NCBI RefSeq assembly: GCF_004000925.1
Contig: NZ_BIME01000013.1
Span: 106,993 to 170,992 of the forward strand
Length of the DNA stretch: 64,000 nucleotides
Source: Paenibacillus illinoisensis NBRC 15959
GTDB taxonomy: Bacteria; Bacillota; Bacilli; Paenibacillales; Paenibacillaceae
Direction of reading: 5' to 3'
This document shows positions 17,895 through 27,150 of this stretch, one piece after another. Numbering within the stretch: the stretch's first letter is position 1; every line of letters starts with the position of its first letter. The notes below the pieces were generated by a model. It saw only the letters and a list, made by a program, of their open reading frames with translations. It was not told the origin of the DNA and ran no database searches. The position numbers and the translations under genes were made by a program.

Positions 17895-17925
17895 AAAAAG
17901 GCCAACCAAACGAACTGGATGACCT
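17895..17925 (-). terminator. Terminator after pucB
   Basis: On the minus strand GGTCATCC pairs with GGTTGGCC (one mismatch, one wobble), then TTTTTGTG. It is 80 bases after the pucB stop and upstream of the pucC promoter. The rest of 17641-18007 contains no credible gene. Confidence 0.6.
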
Positions 17926-18007
17926 GTTTATGTTAAGAGAGCAGAGATAAGTAGATAACCTACGACTACGTTGTATTCAATTGAGGGGGCATGTTATTGG
18001 GTCGAAG

Positions 18008-18661
18008 TTACTTCATTTGAGCTGATTCATTTACATAATCCATGATGCGTTTCAGTTCAGCCTCCGTATCAGCGTCCCAGAAACAAAAGTCAGGCAAGTT
18101 TACCTCAGTTCCAGAGAAGGTGTCATTACGCATAATCTTCCTCGCACCCTCATCTCCGACAAGAGCAAGGAGGTGATCAAACATATGAGAGCGAAAGGCA
18201 ACAGGAGGCTTCCGCCCCTCGCCGTCCGCAGCAGCTGCATAATCAGACTGTTTGTTCAATGCAAGTGCTGCCAAAACCTGATTAATATCCTGCGCCCTTA
18301 TTAAGGGCTGGTCCGCCAAAAGAATCATTACACCTTCTGCCCCGTATTCCTTGGCTTCCTTGAGACCACATTGAAGAGATGCGGCCATACCAGAAGAGTA
18401 TTCTGTACTGAGAGCAATTTGGAGCTTAGTCTCGCTCCTATAGTTAGCTGAGGATACTGATGCGTGGAGTACATTTTCGGGGAGCCATTCCAAGGAATCC
18501 TCCGGTTTCACCACACAGATGACCTGTTCCAATTCAGAATCGAGTGCCGCTTGAAGCGACCAGGCCGCCAAAGCTCTCCCATCCGGCATAGTCACTGCTA
18601 GTTTATCTCGGCCAAGACGGGTACTCTTACCTGCGGCGAGCAGAATGCCCGTCAATCGCAT
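18008..18661 (-). CDS. pucB: MobA-like NTP transferase for molybdenum cofactor (xanthine dehydrogenase maturation)
   Basis: A 217-residue nucleotidyltransferase. The N-terminal signature ILLAAGKSTRLGRDKL (residues 6-21) binds CTP or GTP and LLADQPLI is the metal-binding region. In B. subtilis PucB belongs to the same MobA/MocA group and is needed for active xanthine dehydrogenase, probably by converting molybdopterin to a dinucleotide form. ATG 18661 follows AAAGGGGGAG by 5 bases. It overlaps the end of pucA by 35 bases, so the two are coupled. Confidence 0.85.
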   Translation of the reverse strand: MRLTGILLAAGKSTRLGRDKLAVTMPDGRALAAWSLQAALDSELEQVICVVKPEDSLEWLPENVLHASVSSANYRSETKLQIALSTEYSSGMAASLQCGLKEAKEYGAEGVMILLADQPLIRAQDINQVLAALALNKQSDYAAAADGEGRKPPVAFRSHMFDHLLALVGDEGARKIMRNDTFSGTEVNLPDFCFWDADTEAELKRIMDYVNESAQMK

Positions 18662-19709
18662 GCGTACTCCCCCTTTGAGCAGAGCAGTTTTCAGTTCCAG
18701 CAGCGCGCTTGCACGCAATCAGTTCAGCAGCAATGCTAATGGCGATTTCTTCTGGTCCATCTGCCCCGATACTGAGACCTACGGGAGAATGGAGATTCGG
18801 TGGCGGTGGTAAATCATTCAATAGTCGTGCTGTCCGTGTTTTGGAACCCATAATACCGAGATAAGCATACTCGCTTCCCGACAGCAGCTCCAAGAATTCA
18901 CGTTCACGCGGGAACTGATGACTCATCAATATGAGGAAATCCCCACGTCGTATATTCAGCACAGACATGATTTCAGCCGGAAAACCAGGAACGAGATCTG
19001 CATCCGGAAACCGGTCGGACGTACACAGACCCTCTCTCCAATCCGCAATGATGACATGAAATCCAGATACCCTCGCAAGCCTGGCAACAGGTATGGCATC
19101 ATTTCCCGCCCCGATTATAATAAGACGCGGTTTAGCAGTGTATAGGGTCGTTATCTGCAAAGGCAGGTTCCAGTACTCTGCCTCAGTTGATTTTACGTCC
19201 TGATCGATTTCTGTCCTGTATGAATCGAAAGACATACGAGTTACGTCTATGGAAGGAACAAGTTTCCTATCGATTGAATCAACTCGATGCCATTCATACT
19301 GAACAAGGGAATAATTATGTTGAAAGTAACGGGTAAACTCCACCGCTGAACCGGATTTGAAACAAGCGTGCATCTCAGTTAATGCACTTCTCAGTTCGCC
19401 GCAGACAGGTTCCAGCAGGACGACGACCAATCCTCCGCAGCCAATCGTTTCTCCCCAAGAGAGATCATCTTCAGGGCGCATGTCGTATTCGGCAAATGCC
19501 AGGTGTCCCGTGTCCAGCACATGTTTAACACGTGCTTGCAGGTCACTCTCGAGACATCCCGGGCTTATGCTGCCATACATTCTGCCATCTTCGGTCAAGA
19601 GCATAGAGACTCCCTGCTTACGGTAAGCATGACCTTCCACCTTGACCGCCGTTGCAAGTACACAGCGGGCCTCACCTGCTGCAATTGCACACAGATCATG
19701 CATTTCCAT
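18627..19709 (-). CDS. pucA: XdhC/CoxI family xanthine dehydrogenase maturation protein
   Basis: A 360-residue XdhC-type protein. The N-terminal XdhC domain ends with GETIGCGGLVVVLLEP and the C-terminal Rossmann domain carries LIIIGAGNDAIPVAR and MGSKTR. XdhC proteins hold and sulfurate the molybdenum cofactor before insertion into the large subunit. The start is ATG 19709 with GGTGGAG 6 bases upstream, preferred over the GTG at 19721, which forms part of that ribosome site. It follows the deaminase gene by 74 bases and overlaps pucB. Confidence 0.88.
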   Translation of the reverse strand: MEMHDLCAIAAGEARCVLATAVKVEGHAYRKQGVSMLLTEDGRMYGSISPGCLESDLQARVKHVLDTGHLAFAEYDMRPEDDLSWGETIGCGGLVVVLLEPVCGELRSALTEMHACFKSGSAVEFTRYFQHNYSLVQYEWHRVDSIDRKLVPSIDVTRMSFDSYRTEIDQDVKSTEAEYWNLPLQITTLYTAKPRLIIIGAGNDAIPVARLARVSGFHVIIADWREGLCTSDRFPDADLVPGFPAEIMSVLNIRRGDFLILMSHQFPREREFLELLSGSEYAYLGIMGSKTRTARLLNDLPPPPNLHSPVGLSIGADGPEEIAISIAAELIACKRAAGTENCSAQRGSTHAIDGHSARRR

Positions 19710-19783
19710 ATTCGTCTCCACCTTTCCGAAAAGTCTTCTGCGAGCAGCAGTTATACAACATTTCCCTCTGAAAATAACCTAAC

Positions 19784-21106
19784 TCAAATTCTCTTCATCA
19801 AACGTGCAATGCTCTTATCCGATTCGCGAAGCACGATGCCACGGTCAATGGTCTGGATCTTGCGGTTTTTGAGCACGATGCTTCCATCAATAATGACCGT
19901 GTCCACACAGCTCCGAGTCGCGGAGTACACCACGCGGGAATAAACATCTGTCTCATACGAAGGATACGTATGGAAATCATCCAGATCCAACAACACCATG
20001 TCTGCCTTTTTACCCACTTCCAGACTTCCAATTTCCTTCGAGAGGCCAAGCACTTCGGCACCACCCATCGTTGCCATGCGCAGAACCGTACGTGCATCCA
20101 TGATCGTAGGCCCATGAGGAACCTTTTGAATTAATGCTGTCAGACGCATTTCCTGAAACATATCCAGGTTATTGTTGCATGGTGCGCCGTCCGCACCGAT
20201 TCCCACCGCGATCTGGCGGTTAAGCAGGTCAGGAATTTCCGCTATACCCGATGACAATTTCATATTCGAGCCGGGGCAGTGGGTAACTTTTACCCCTCGC
20301 TTGCGAATGATTTCCTTCTCCTCTTCACTAAGCCAGACACAATGTGCAAGGACGAGACGTGGGGTTGCCAGACCGATATGGTCCAGATAGACAATGTTAC
20401 GCATTCCGCGTTCATGTTCGACCAGTTCAATCTCGCCACGATTCTCCGATGCATGCGTATGCACCTTCACATGATACTTGTTCGATAGATCACGTACTTC
20501 AACAAGCAGCTCCTCTGTACAGGAAACAACGAATCGAGGGCAAAACGCATACTGAATGCGTCCGCCACCGAAACCATTCCATTTCTCCAGCAAATCAACA
20601 CTTTGCTGCAGCGAGGTTGCCGTATTTTCACGCAGCGGTTCAGGCACTTCGTCGCCATGGTCCATCATGACCTTGCCAGATATCACCCGAATGCCGCTCT
20701 GTGCCATCGCCTGAAAAGCCGAATCCGTGTGATGCACGGTCTCCATATCCAAGATGGTCGTGGTTCCACTCGAAATCAGTTCGCCCAGCCCAAGCATCGC
20801 CGAATAATAGACGGATTCCTCATCATGCGCTGCCTCCAGTGGCCAGATTCGCTGACGAAGCCAATCCATGAGCTCCAGGTCGTCCGCACGCCCGCGGAAG
20901 AGCGTCTGGCACAAATGAATATGTGTCTGAATAAAGCCTGGCAGCAGAACTTTGCCACGGGCATCAATAACCTGATCAGCCTGAACGTCGATATGCTCGG
21001 CAATCTCTTTGATTTTGTTATCCTCGATCAGCAGATCGCCTGTAAATATATCTTCTTCCGCATTCATCGTGACAAGCTGTGCACCTTTCAGCAGGATCGT
21101 TCCCAT
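19784..21106 (-). CDS. Aminopurine deaminase-like amidohydrolase (probable guanine deaminase)
   Basis: A 440-residue amidohydrolase of the COG0402 deaminase group. Zn ligands are visible in order: HIHLCQTLFRG, VHTHASEN, LAHCVWLS and GADGAPCNNNLDM. This group includes guanine, 8-oxoguanine, adenosine-type and S-adenosylhomocysteine deaminases, and sequence alone does not decide between them. Its place directly before pucA in a purine breakdown operon favours guanine or a related aminopurine, giving xanthine for the dehydrogenase. It is not the short CDA-type guanine deaminase of B. subtilis (GuaD, about 156 residues), so it would be a non-homologous replacement. AGGGGAGAT lies before ATG 21106. 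Confidence 0.68.
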   Translation of the reverse strand: MGTILLKGAQLVTMNAEEDIFTGDLLIEDNKIKEIAEHIDVQADQVIDARGKVLLPGFIQTHIHLCQTLFRGRADDLELMDWLRQRIWPLEAAHDEESVYYSAMLGLGELISSGTTTILDMETVHHTDSAFQAMAQSGIRVISGKVMMDHGDEVPEPLRENTATSLQQSVDLLEKWNGFGGGRIQYAFCPRFVVSCTEELLVEVRDLSNKYHVKVHTHASENRGEIELVEHERGMRNIVYLDHIGLATPRLVLAHCVWLSEEEKEIIRKRGVKVTHCPGSNMKLSSGIAEIPDLLNRQIAVGIGADGAPCNNNLDMFQEMRLTALIQKVPHGPTIMDARTVLRMATMGGAEVLGLSKEIGSLEVGKKADMVLLDLDDFHTYPSYETDVYSRVVYSATRSCVDTVIIDGSIVLKNRKIQTIDRGIVLRESDKSIARLMKRI

Positions 21107-21190
21107 GATAATCTCCCCTATCGTATCTATGTCTTTTTTACGCTGTTTTCATGAGAAACCTAAACCAATCCAAGCAGCAACCAAGCGTGG

Positions 21191-22786
21191 TTACCATCCG
21201 ATGGCCATGCCATCTCCTCTGGGATCGGCAGCTCCGCTAATCATGCCATCCTCACGGATGACAATCCCTTGCGACTGACCCATAATGTCATCCCATGGCG
21301 CTCTGATCTCCACATTATGTCCCCAGCGAGCCAGCGTCTCGCATACGTCTTCATGATAGCGATTCTCCACCCGCATCGTGTCGCCTTCTTCACCCCACGT
21401 CCGTCCGTAGACCCAGCGTGGTAGACCGATTGCTTCCTGAATGGTCAGACCATAGTCGAGAACGCCCGTAAGTACGGATAACTGCGTCTGAGGCTGCCCT
21501 TCTCCGCCTTGTGTACCCAGAAGCATATAAGGCTTCCCATTGCGGGTGACAAGACCAGGCATGAGCGTATGAAAAGAGCGTTTATTCGGTTCAAGCACAT
21601 TCGCATCTGTCGAATCGAGAGAGAAAAAGGACCCTCTATTTTGCATAATTACGCCAGTATCTCCCGGAACGTAGGCTGCGCCAAAATCAAAGTACAGACT
21701 TTGAATAAACGAGACGGCGTTGCCTTCCTGATCGACCACAGCAGCGTAGGCAGTATCCTGCCCGATCGTTTTGGACAAGAAGGGCTGTGCTACTGGAGGT
21801 GCAGATTGGATCTCATTCCATAACTCATCCCCGTAAGTCTTCGATAACAATTGATTCAAGGGAATTTCGCGAAAGTCAGGATCAGTGAGGTACCGGTCAC
21901 GATCACGAAATGCCTTTTTCACCACTTCGGCCATCAGATGGTAGAACTCCGGCGAAGTCCGACCTACGGAAGAAAGATCTATGTGTTCGAGCATATTTAA
22001 CATCATCAATATGGAGAATCCCTGCGAGTTGGGCGGCATTTGATGCACTTGATAACCCCGGTATTCCGTGCTAACAGGCTTTACCCATTCTCCCTTGTGT
22101 GCTGCAAAGTCCTGAGGTGCCAGCATGCCGCCATCTTCTCGAATCGCTGAAGTCAGACGATCTGCAAGCTCTCCTGTATAAAAAGAATCCCGTCCTCCCG
22201 CCTGAATCAGGCGAATGGAAGCAGCCAGCTCGGTCTGGACGAGCAGCTCACCTTCCTGAAGCAGTGTGCCGTAAGGGGCAAATACCGCTCGCAGCGGGGA
22301 ATGGCCCATAATGAAATCTTCATCCCGTTCCAGCCACAGGCGCAGATTGCGCGATACCGGACATCCCTTCTCCGCATACTGCACGGCTGGTTCAAGCAGC
22401 TGCTCCCATGGTAATCGCCCGTAGCGGGACCACACTTCCCACCATGCATCCACCATTCCCGGAACCGTTATCGCACTGAGCACACCGCGCTGGGGAATGG
22501 CATTCATGCCCATTGCTTTGAACGTATCGGCATGAATACCTGCTGCCGAGCGGCCGCTTCCGTTATAAGCGGTAATCTCACCGCTTGCTCCATCGTGAAT
22601 GAGGAAAAAGGCATCTCCCCCAAGTCCAGTCATGTGCGGATAAACTACGCCCAGTGCTGCGCTCACCGCAACAGCCGCATCATAAGCGTTACCACCCTTT
22701 TGGAGAATTGAGCTTCCAACCGCGCTCGCCAGATAATGTGGTGAGGTGACCATCACCTCTCTGGACACGGGCATCTGATTTAACAT
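21191..22786 (-). CDS. GGT-family Ntn hydrolase, candidate oxamate amidohydrolase (HpxW-like)
   Basis: A 531-residue gamma-glutamyltransferase-family proenzyme. The predicted self-cleavage nucleophile is T345 in GQDTAYAAVVD, followed by EGNAVS and the family glycine loop LGTQGGEGQPQTQ. No signal peptide is seen, so it is cytoplasmic, unlike secreted GGT. In Klebsiella the family member HpxW hydrolyses oxamate in purine breakdown and has about this length. The gene sits between pucG and the aminopurine deaminase and overlaps pucG by 7 bases, so a purine-nitrogen role is more likely than glutathione cleavage. That role is inference from family and context. Confidence 0.7.
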   Translation of the reverse strand: MLNQMPVSREVMVTSPHYLASAVGSSILQKGGNAYDAAVAVSAALGVVYPHMTGLGGDAFFLIHDGASGEITAYNGSGRSAAGIHADTFKAMGMNAIPQRGVLSAITVPGMVDAWWEVWSRYGRLPWEQLLEPAVQYAEKGCPVSRNLRLWLERDEDFIMGHSPLRAVFAPYGTLLQEGELLVQTELAASIRLIQAGGRDSFYTGELADRLTSAIREDGGMLAPQDFAAHKGEWVKPVSTEYRGYQVHQMPPNSQGFSILMMLNMLEHIDLSSVGRTSPEFYHLMAEVVKKAFRDRDRYLTDPDFREIPLNQLLSKTYGDELWNEIQSAPPVAQPFLSKTIGQDTAYAAVVDQEGNAVSFIQSLYFDFGAAYVPGDTGVIMQNRGSFFSLDSTDANVLEPNKRSFHTLMPGLVTRNGKPYMLLGTQGGEGQPQTQLSVLTGVLDYGLTIQEAIGLPRWVYGRTWGEEGDTMRVENRYHEDVCETLARWGHNVEIRAPWDDIMGQSQGIVIREDGMISGAADPRGDGMAIGW

Positions 22787-24021
22787 AAGGCTTCCTCCTT
22801 TCCAGCGTACACGTCGAGTGCTGCCTGCACTGCCTCCCCCGCAGGTAGCCCGTGGCGATGACGGAGCAGAACCGCCTCCAGTGCACCAAGCACATGCAGT
22901 ACGTTTTTGCGCTGACAGCTGAAGCCCATGGTTCCAATTCGCCAGATTTTCCCCTTAAGAGGACCAAATGAACTCGCAATTTCGATGCCGAAATCATGTA
23001 AAAGCATGCTTCGTACTGATTCGCCATCGATCCCTTCCGGAATATGGATACACGTAACTACCGGAAGTTTGCTGGACATGTCTCCATAAATTTGAAGCCC
23101 CATACCCTGAATTCCGGCGACGAGCGCGCTTTCGTTAATCCGATGCCGCTCGAAACGCGCTTCCAGTCCTTCCTGAAGCAAAATTCGCAAACCTTCATGT
23201 AAACCATAGAGCATCGATGTAGCTTCTGTATGATGATTCAGCCGGGCAGAACTCCAATAATCCTGCAGCTGACTCAGGTCAAAATAGTTGCTTGCAATGG
23301 TTCGTCCCTCTGCCCTCGCGCTTGTCGTGTCACGGAGTCCGCGTTCGACCGTTTTGCGACTCATCAATTTTTTCTCTACGCGGCTGTTATATGTCAATGG
23401 GGCCATGCCGGAAGGAACGGATAAACACTTCTGCGTTCCGCCCATTACCGCATCCAGATACCAGGTATCGGTCTTAACGGGCGTACCACCTATGGTCGCA
23501 ACCGCATCAACGACGAGAAGAAGATCCAATTCACGGCATACTTTGCCGATCTCGGCGAGGGGCTGCATCTGGCCGGTGGATGTCTCTCCATGAACCATGG
23601 CCACAATATCCGGCTTATGAGTGTGAATGGCCTTGATCACTTCTTCTGGATCAAAGACCGATCCCCAAGTCGTTTCAATACATACAACTTCCGCACCGCA
23701 GCGCTCCGATATTTCTACAAGCAAATGTCCAAACCGTCCGTATATAGGGACCAATACCTTATCCCCCGGCTGGATCAAACTAACCAACACGGCTTCAATA
23801 CCGGAACGTGAGGTGCCATCTACCGGATAACACCACTCATTGTTTGTCATGTATAATTCACGCAGCATGACCATCGTTTCATTCATCAGGGACGTAAACT
23901 CCGGATCAAACTGTCCGAGGATCGGGAAGGACAAAGCCCTTAGAACTCGGGGGTCGACTTCTACTGGTCCCGGGGTCATGATGGTTCGCAAGGACGGAGA
24001 TAATTCTCTATAGCTGGACAT
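22780..24021 (-). CDS. pucG: (S)-ureidoglycine-glyoxylate aminotransferase
   Basis: A 413-residue class V PLP aminotransferase. MTPGPVEVDPRVL at the N-terminus and GGTQKCLSVPSG with the Schiff-base lysine are characteristic of the alanine-glyoxylate/PucG group. B. subtilis PucG moves the amino group of (S)-ureidoglycine to glyoxylate or other keto acids, producing oxalurate and glycine. The start was set at ATG 24021, 8 bases after GGGAGTT and 6 bases after the pucF stop; a TTG two codons earlier is less likely. It overlaps the next gene slightly. The pairing with a candidate oxamate hydrolase fits an oxalurate branch. Confidence 0.88.
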   Translation of the reverse strand: MSSYRELSPSLRTIMTPGPVEVDPRVLRALSFPILGQFDPEFTSLMNETMVMLRELYMTNNEWCYPVDGTSRSGIEAVLVSLIQPGDKVLVPIYGRFGHLLVEISERCGAEVVCIETTWGSVFDPEEVIKAIHTHKPDIVAMVHGETSTGQMQPLAEIGKVCRELDLLLVVDAVATIGGTPVKTDTWYLDAVMGGTQKCLSVPSGMAPLTYNSRVEKKLMSRKTVERGLRDTTSARAEGRTIASNYFDLSQLQDYWSSARLNHHTEATSMLYGLHEGLRILLQEGLEARFERHRINESALVAGIQGMGLQIYGDMSSKLPVVTCIHIPEGIDGESVRSMLLHDFGIEIASSFGPLKGKIWRIGTMGFSCQRKNVLHVLGALEAVLLRHRHGLPAGEAVQAALDVYAGKEEALC

Positions 24022-24027
24022 GGTCAA

Positions 24028-25329
24028 TCAACTCCCGTAACCGTATTTATAAAGTAGCTGAACAAGAACCCGAAATCCTCGCATCAGGTCCTCCTCAGCT
24101 GTGAATTCAAGGGGACTGTGACTGATCCCGCCCTGACTTGGTACAAAGATCATCGCTGTCGGGCAGGCTGGCTGAAAAATCTGTGAATCATGGCCAGCTC
24201 CGCTGGGCATATGCATATAGGACAGCTGCTCCTGTTTGCAAATATTCTGAATATCCGCTGTGATCTGTTCGTTCATTGGAATCGGAGCAACCGACAAGTG
24301 TTCTTCCCAGTTCAATTCAAGCTGCAGTTTCGATGCAATCTGAAGAAATGCCTGAAGCATGTCATGCCAGCACCGATCAATACTCTCCTGCCGGATATGT
24401 CGGATATCAAGCGAGAATTCGGCATGTGCCGCGACCACGTTACCTACACCAGGCACAGCAGTGATCCGGCCAACAGTTGCCACAAGGGGTTCACCTGCTG
24501 CCATAGCAATCGTCCTAACCGCCGTAATCATCTCGGCTGCACCTGCCAGTGCATCCTTCCGCCATGACATAGGCGTTGTACCCGCATGATTCGCTTCGCC
24601 ACTAATCGAAATACTCAATCGCTTCTGACCAACGATATCGGATACAATTCCAATCGAATGACCAAGTCGTTCAAGCACCTGACCTTGTTCGATGTGAAGT
24701 TCGATAAAGGCACCATACTTTTGAGCAGCCGGTCTGTAGCAACTGTCTGACCCGAATCCGGCTTCGCGAATCGCTTGTGAAAAAGGTATTCCATCCTTAT
24801 CCGTCAAATGTTGAATGTCTTCAAGAGAGGTGATCCCCGTAATGCTTCGTGATCCCCAATAGGCAAATGGAAATCGGCTTCCTTCCTCTTCGCATAGCGA
24901 AACTACTTGAAGCGTACGCTTCGGCGCCCCGAAATGTCGTCGTAAGTACTCCAGAGCGAGTACTCCTGCTGCTACACCGTAGGCGCCGTCATACCTTCCA
25001 CCGTAAACGACAGAATCAATGTGTGATCCGGTCACAATTGGGAGCTGCTCAGCTCCTGCTGCAGAATCTGCAGCTCGTAACGTGCCATATAGATTGCCGG
25101 ACTGGTCGAATTCGGGAAGCAGTCCCATATGCTCCATCCGTGCAGCCAGGGCATGCTGTGCCTCGCACCAGGCTTTGTCATACAACAGGCGAGTTACGCC
25201 GCCTTTGGCATCAGCTCCGAATGTGGACAGCCAATCCAGCATGCCTTGAAGCTTCACTTCTTCCAGCTGCGGCAAGGGAAGAATCGGCTCTTCCGTCTCG
25301 GAACCCATGAACGTTTCAAACTCTGTCAT
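24028..25329 (-). CDS. pucF: Allantoate amidohydrolase
   Basis: A 433-residue M20-family metalloamidase (AllC/hydantoinase-carbamoylase group). GSHIDSVVYGGRYDGAYGV supplies the first metal ligands, EEGSRF the bridging glutamate, and GAGHDSQI near the C-terminus the last histidine. It splits allantoate to ureidoglycine, CO2 and ammonia. ATG 25329 lies 4-5 bases after GGAGGAGT; the longer frame upstream has no ribosome site and would overlap pucH more. The gene overlaps the end of pucH by 14 bases. Confidence 0.9.
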   Translation of the reverse strand: MTEFETFMGSETEEPILPLPQLEEVKLQGMLDWLSTFGADAKGGVTRLLYDKAWCEAQHALAARMEHMGLLPEFDQSGNLYGTLRAADSAAGAEQLPIVTGSHIDSVVYGGRYDGAYGVAAGVLALEYLRRHFGAPKRTLQVVSLCEEEGSRFPFAYWGSRSITGITSLEDIQHLTDKDGIPFSQAIREAGFGSDSCYRPAAQKYGAFIELHIEQGQVLERLGHSIGIVSDIVGQKRLSISISGEANHAGTTPMSWRKDALAGAAEMITAVRTIAMAAGEPLVATVGRITAVPGVGNVVAAHAEFSLDIRHIRQESIDRCWHDMLQAFLQIASKLQLELNWEEHLSVAPIPMNEQITADIQNICKQEQLSYMHMPSGAGHDSQIFQPACPTAMIFVPSQGGISHSPLEFTAEEDLMRGFRVLVQLLYKYGYGS

Positions 25330-26731
25330 GATACTCCTCCGTTCCGCGTGTGCCATTTTTCCCATACGAGCCAGCAGCAATAAACTGACCTGCAGGATTA
25401 GATGATAGCCCTCCCTTTTCGCTATATACTTTGATCCCTCGGCAGTACACTTCAGCTACGGCACATGCAAATGTACGTCCGATATATGGACTCTGTTTAT
25501 GGGTATATAGCAAATCGTCCACGTTTAATGTGGTACTCGTATTCCAATCAATAAGCACGAGGTCCGCGTCTTTACCGATCGCAATTTCTCCTTTACTCTC
25601 AAGCCCGAGCCTTCTGGCCGGCTGCAAAGCAAGAACCCTTCCGAGTAAAGGCAAGCTTAAACGGCGGCGAAGATGACCTTCATCCAGCATGATCAGCAGC
25701 GTGCTCTGCGCACCGGAAATCCCGCCCCATATTTCAAAAAAATTGTCCGACTGTTTCATGGATGGTGGGCACGGTGAATGATCGGATGCGATGACGTCAA
25801 TAAGCCCGGATGCCAGCGCATCCCATAATGTCTCTTGTTCGGCGCTGCTGCGGAGAGGTGGAGCACACTTCGCCACAGCGCCCAACCGAACTACATCCTG
25901 TTCTGTGAGCGTCAGGTAATGAGGACAAGTTTCAGAGGTGACGTCCTGACCGCGCCCCTTGGCTTCCGCAATTCGTTCTAACGCTTCTCTCGTACTGATG
26001 TGCACGAAATGCAGCGGACACCCGGTTTGTTCTCCATATTGAAGCGCCCTGGTGACGGCTAAGACTTCTGCTTCTGCAGGACGGGATTTCACATAATCCA
26101 TTGGCCCTGTCTTTCCTTCGGCAATGCTTCTCGCGCCAAGCTGTGCAACCATTTCTTCATCTTCGGCATGAAGGGCGAGTACACGATTGAGCCTCGCTAT
26201 CTCGTGCATTCCGTCCAAAAGCGTTTGCTCATCGGCTCTTGCAAAGATGTCCTCTCCTTCTCCGCCCGGCTCCGACATAAATGCCTTGAATCCGGCTGCG
26301 CCGGACTCAGCTAAGTTCATTAGCTGCTGCCGATTACCCGGAACTAACCCTCCCCAGAATGCATAATCGACATAGGAGCGATCTTGGGCAGCTTGCTTTT
26401 TCATATTCCAAGCTTCCGGACTTGTCGTTGGTGGGACTCCATTAAGCGGCATATCAACATAAGTGGTAATTCCTCCTGCAGCAAGCGCAGCCGATCCCGA
26501 ACTGAATCCTTCCCAACTGGCCAGCCCCGGTTCATTAAAATGAACATGGATATCCACTACGCCAGGCATAACGGTGAAACCAGCTGCTTCGACTACCTCA
26601 GTTCCTTCCTCAACCTTCAGTTGAGCGGATAAAGCTGTGATTTTCCCATCTTGGATACCAATGTCCAGCTGCTGTACACGATCTTTTAACACGACCCGGG
26701 CTCCCCGGATGATCGAATCAAAATTTGCCAT
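25316..26731 (-). CDS. pucH: Allantoinase
   Basis: A 471-residue cyclic amidohydrolase that opens allantoin to allantoate. The metal site shows DIHVHFNEPG (HxH) near residue 60, the carbamylated lysine in AGFKAFMSEPGG, and later histidines in LHFVHIS and ASDHSPCPP. This set and the length match PucH/AllB rather than dihydropyrimidinase. It lies 40 bases after pucM and overlaps pucF. An AGGGAGGGC stretch precedes ATG 26731. Confidence 0.92.
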   Translation of the reverse strand: MANFDSIIRGARVVLKDRVQQLDIGIQDGKITALSAQLKVEEGTEVVEAAGFTVMPGVVDIHVHFNEPGLASWEGFSSGSAALAAGGITTYVDMPLNGVPPTTSPEAWNMKKQAAQDRSYVDYAFWGGLVPGNRQQLMNLAESGAAGFKAFMSEPGGEGEDIFARADEQTLLDGMHEIARLNRVLALHAEDEEMVAQLGARSIAEGKTGPMDYVKSRPAEAEVLAVTRALQYGEQTGCPLHFVHISTREALERIAEAKGRGQDVTSETCPHYLTLTEQDVVRLGAVAKCAPPLRSSAEQETLWDALASGLIDVIASDHSPCPPSMKQSDNFFEIWGGISGAQSTLLIMLDEGHLRRRLSLPLLGRVLALQPARRLGLESKGEIAIGKDADLVLIDWNTSTTLNVDDLLYTHKQSPYIGRTFACAVAEVYCRGIKVYSEKGGLSSNPAGQFIAAGSYGKNGTRGTEEYHDRV

Positions 26732-26772
26732 TTGGATGCCCTCCCTGTGTCAGAACCAGTGTTCAAAATTAT

Positions 26773-27150
26773 TCAGCTTCCGCGGTATGTACTGTAACCT
26801 CCTGGAGCGATTAGTAAAGGAATATGATAATGACTTTCAGTATCGGATACGGCAAAACGGATGGGTACAACCGTCCATAATGCTTGCACCGATTGTTCAG
26901 GTGAACGAGTTGCATAGTACTTTTCGACGTCAAAATGAAGCTCATAAATGCCTTGCTCCAGCCGGCCCCCGTCCAGTAAGGGTGCATCCAGACGGCCATC
27001 ACCGTTGGTCACCGATTCGGTAACTTTTATCCTGGACTCCGATTCTCCATCCGTTTGGACCAGATGCAGTGCGATCCGAACTCCCTCGGCTGGTACTCCT
27101 TTGGATGTATCCAGTACGTGTGTTGTTATGCGTCCTCCAGCCTCTGTCAT
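26773..27150 (-). CDS. pucM: 5-hydroxyisourate hydrolase (transthyretin-like)
   Basis: A 125-residue HIU hydrolase. The signature ends are both present: ITTHVLD at the N-terminus, with the active-site histidine, and the C-terminal YRGS tetrapeptide. The mid region has a conserved arginine (PIRFAV). It turns 5-hydroxyisourate from uricase into OHCU. Its ATG shares one base with the pucL stop (TAATG), so the uricase fusion and this enzyme are translationally coupled, with the middle step encoded right beside the two fused flanking steps. Confidence 0.93.
   Translation of the reverse strand: MTEAGGRITTHVLDTSKGVPAEGVRIALHLVQTDGESESRIKVTESVTNGDGRLDAPLLDGGRLEQGIYELHFDVEKYYATRSPEQSVQALWTVVPIRFAVSDTESHYHIPLLIAPGGYSTYRGS

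Noticed and set aside
17720..17905. 61-codon open frame on the minus strand before pucC
   Set aside because: It contains the pucC promoter and begins inside the pucB terminator; no ribosome site.
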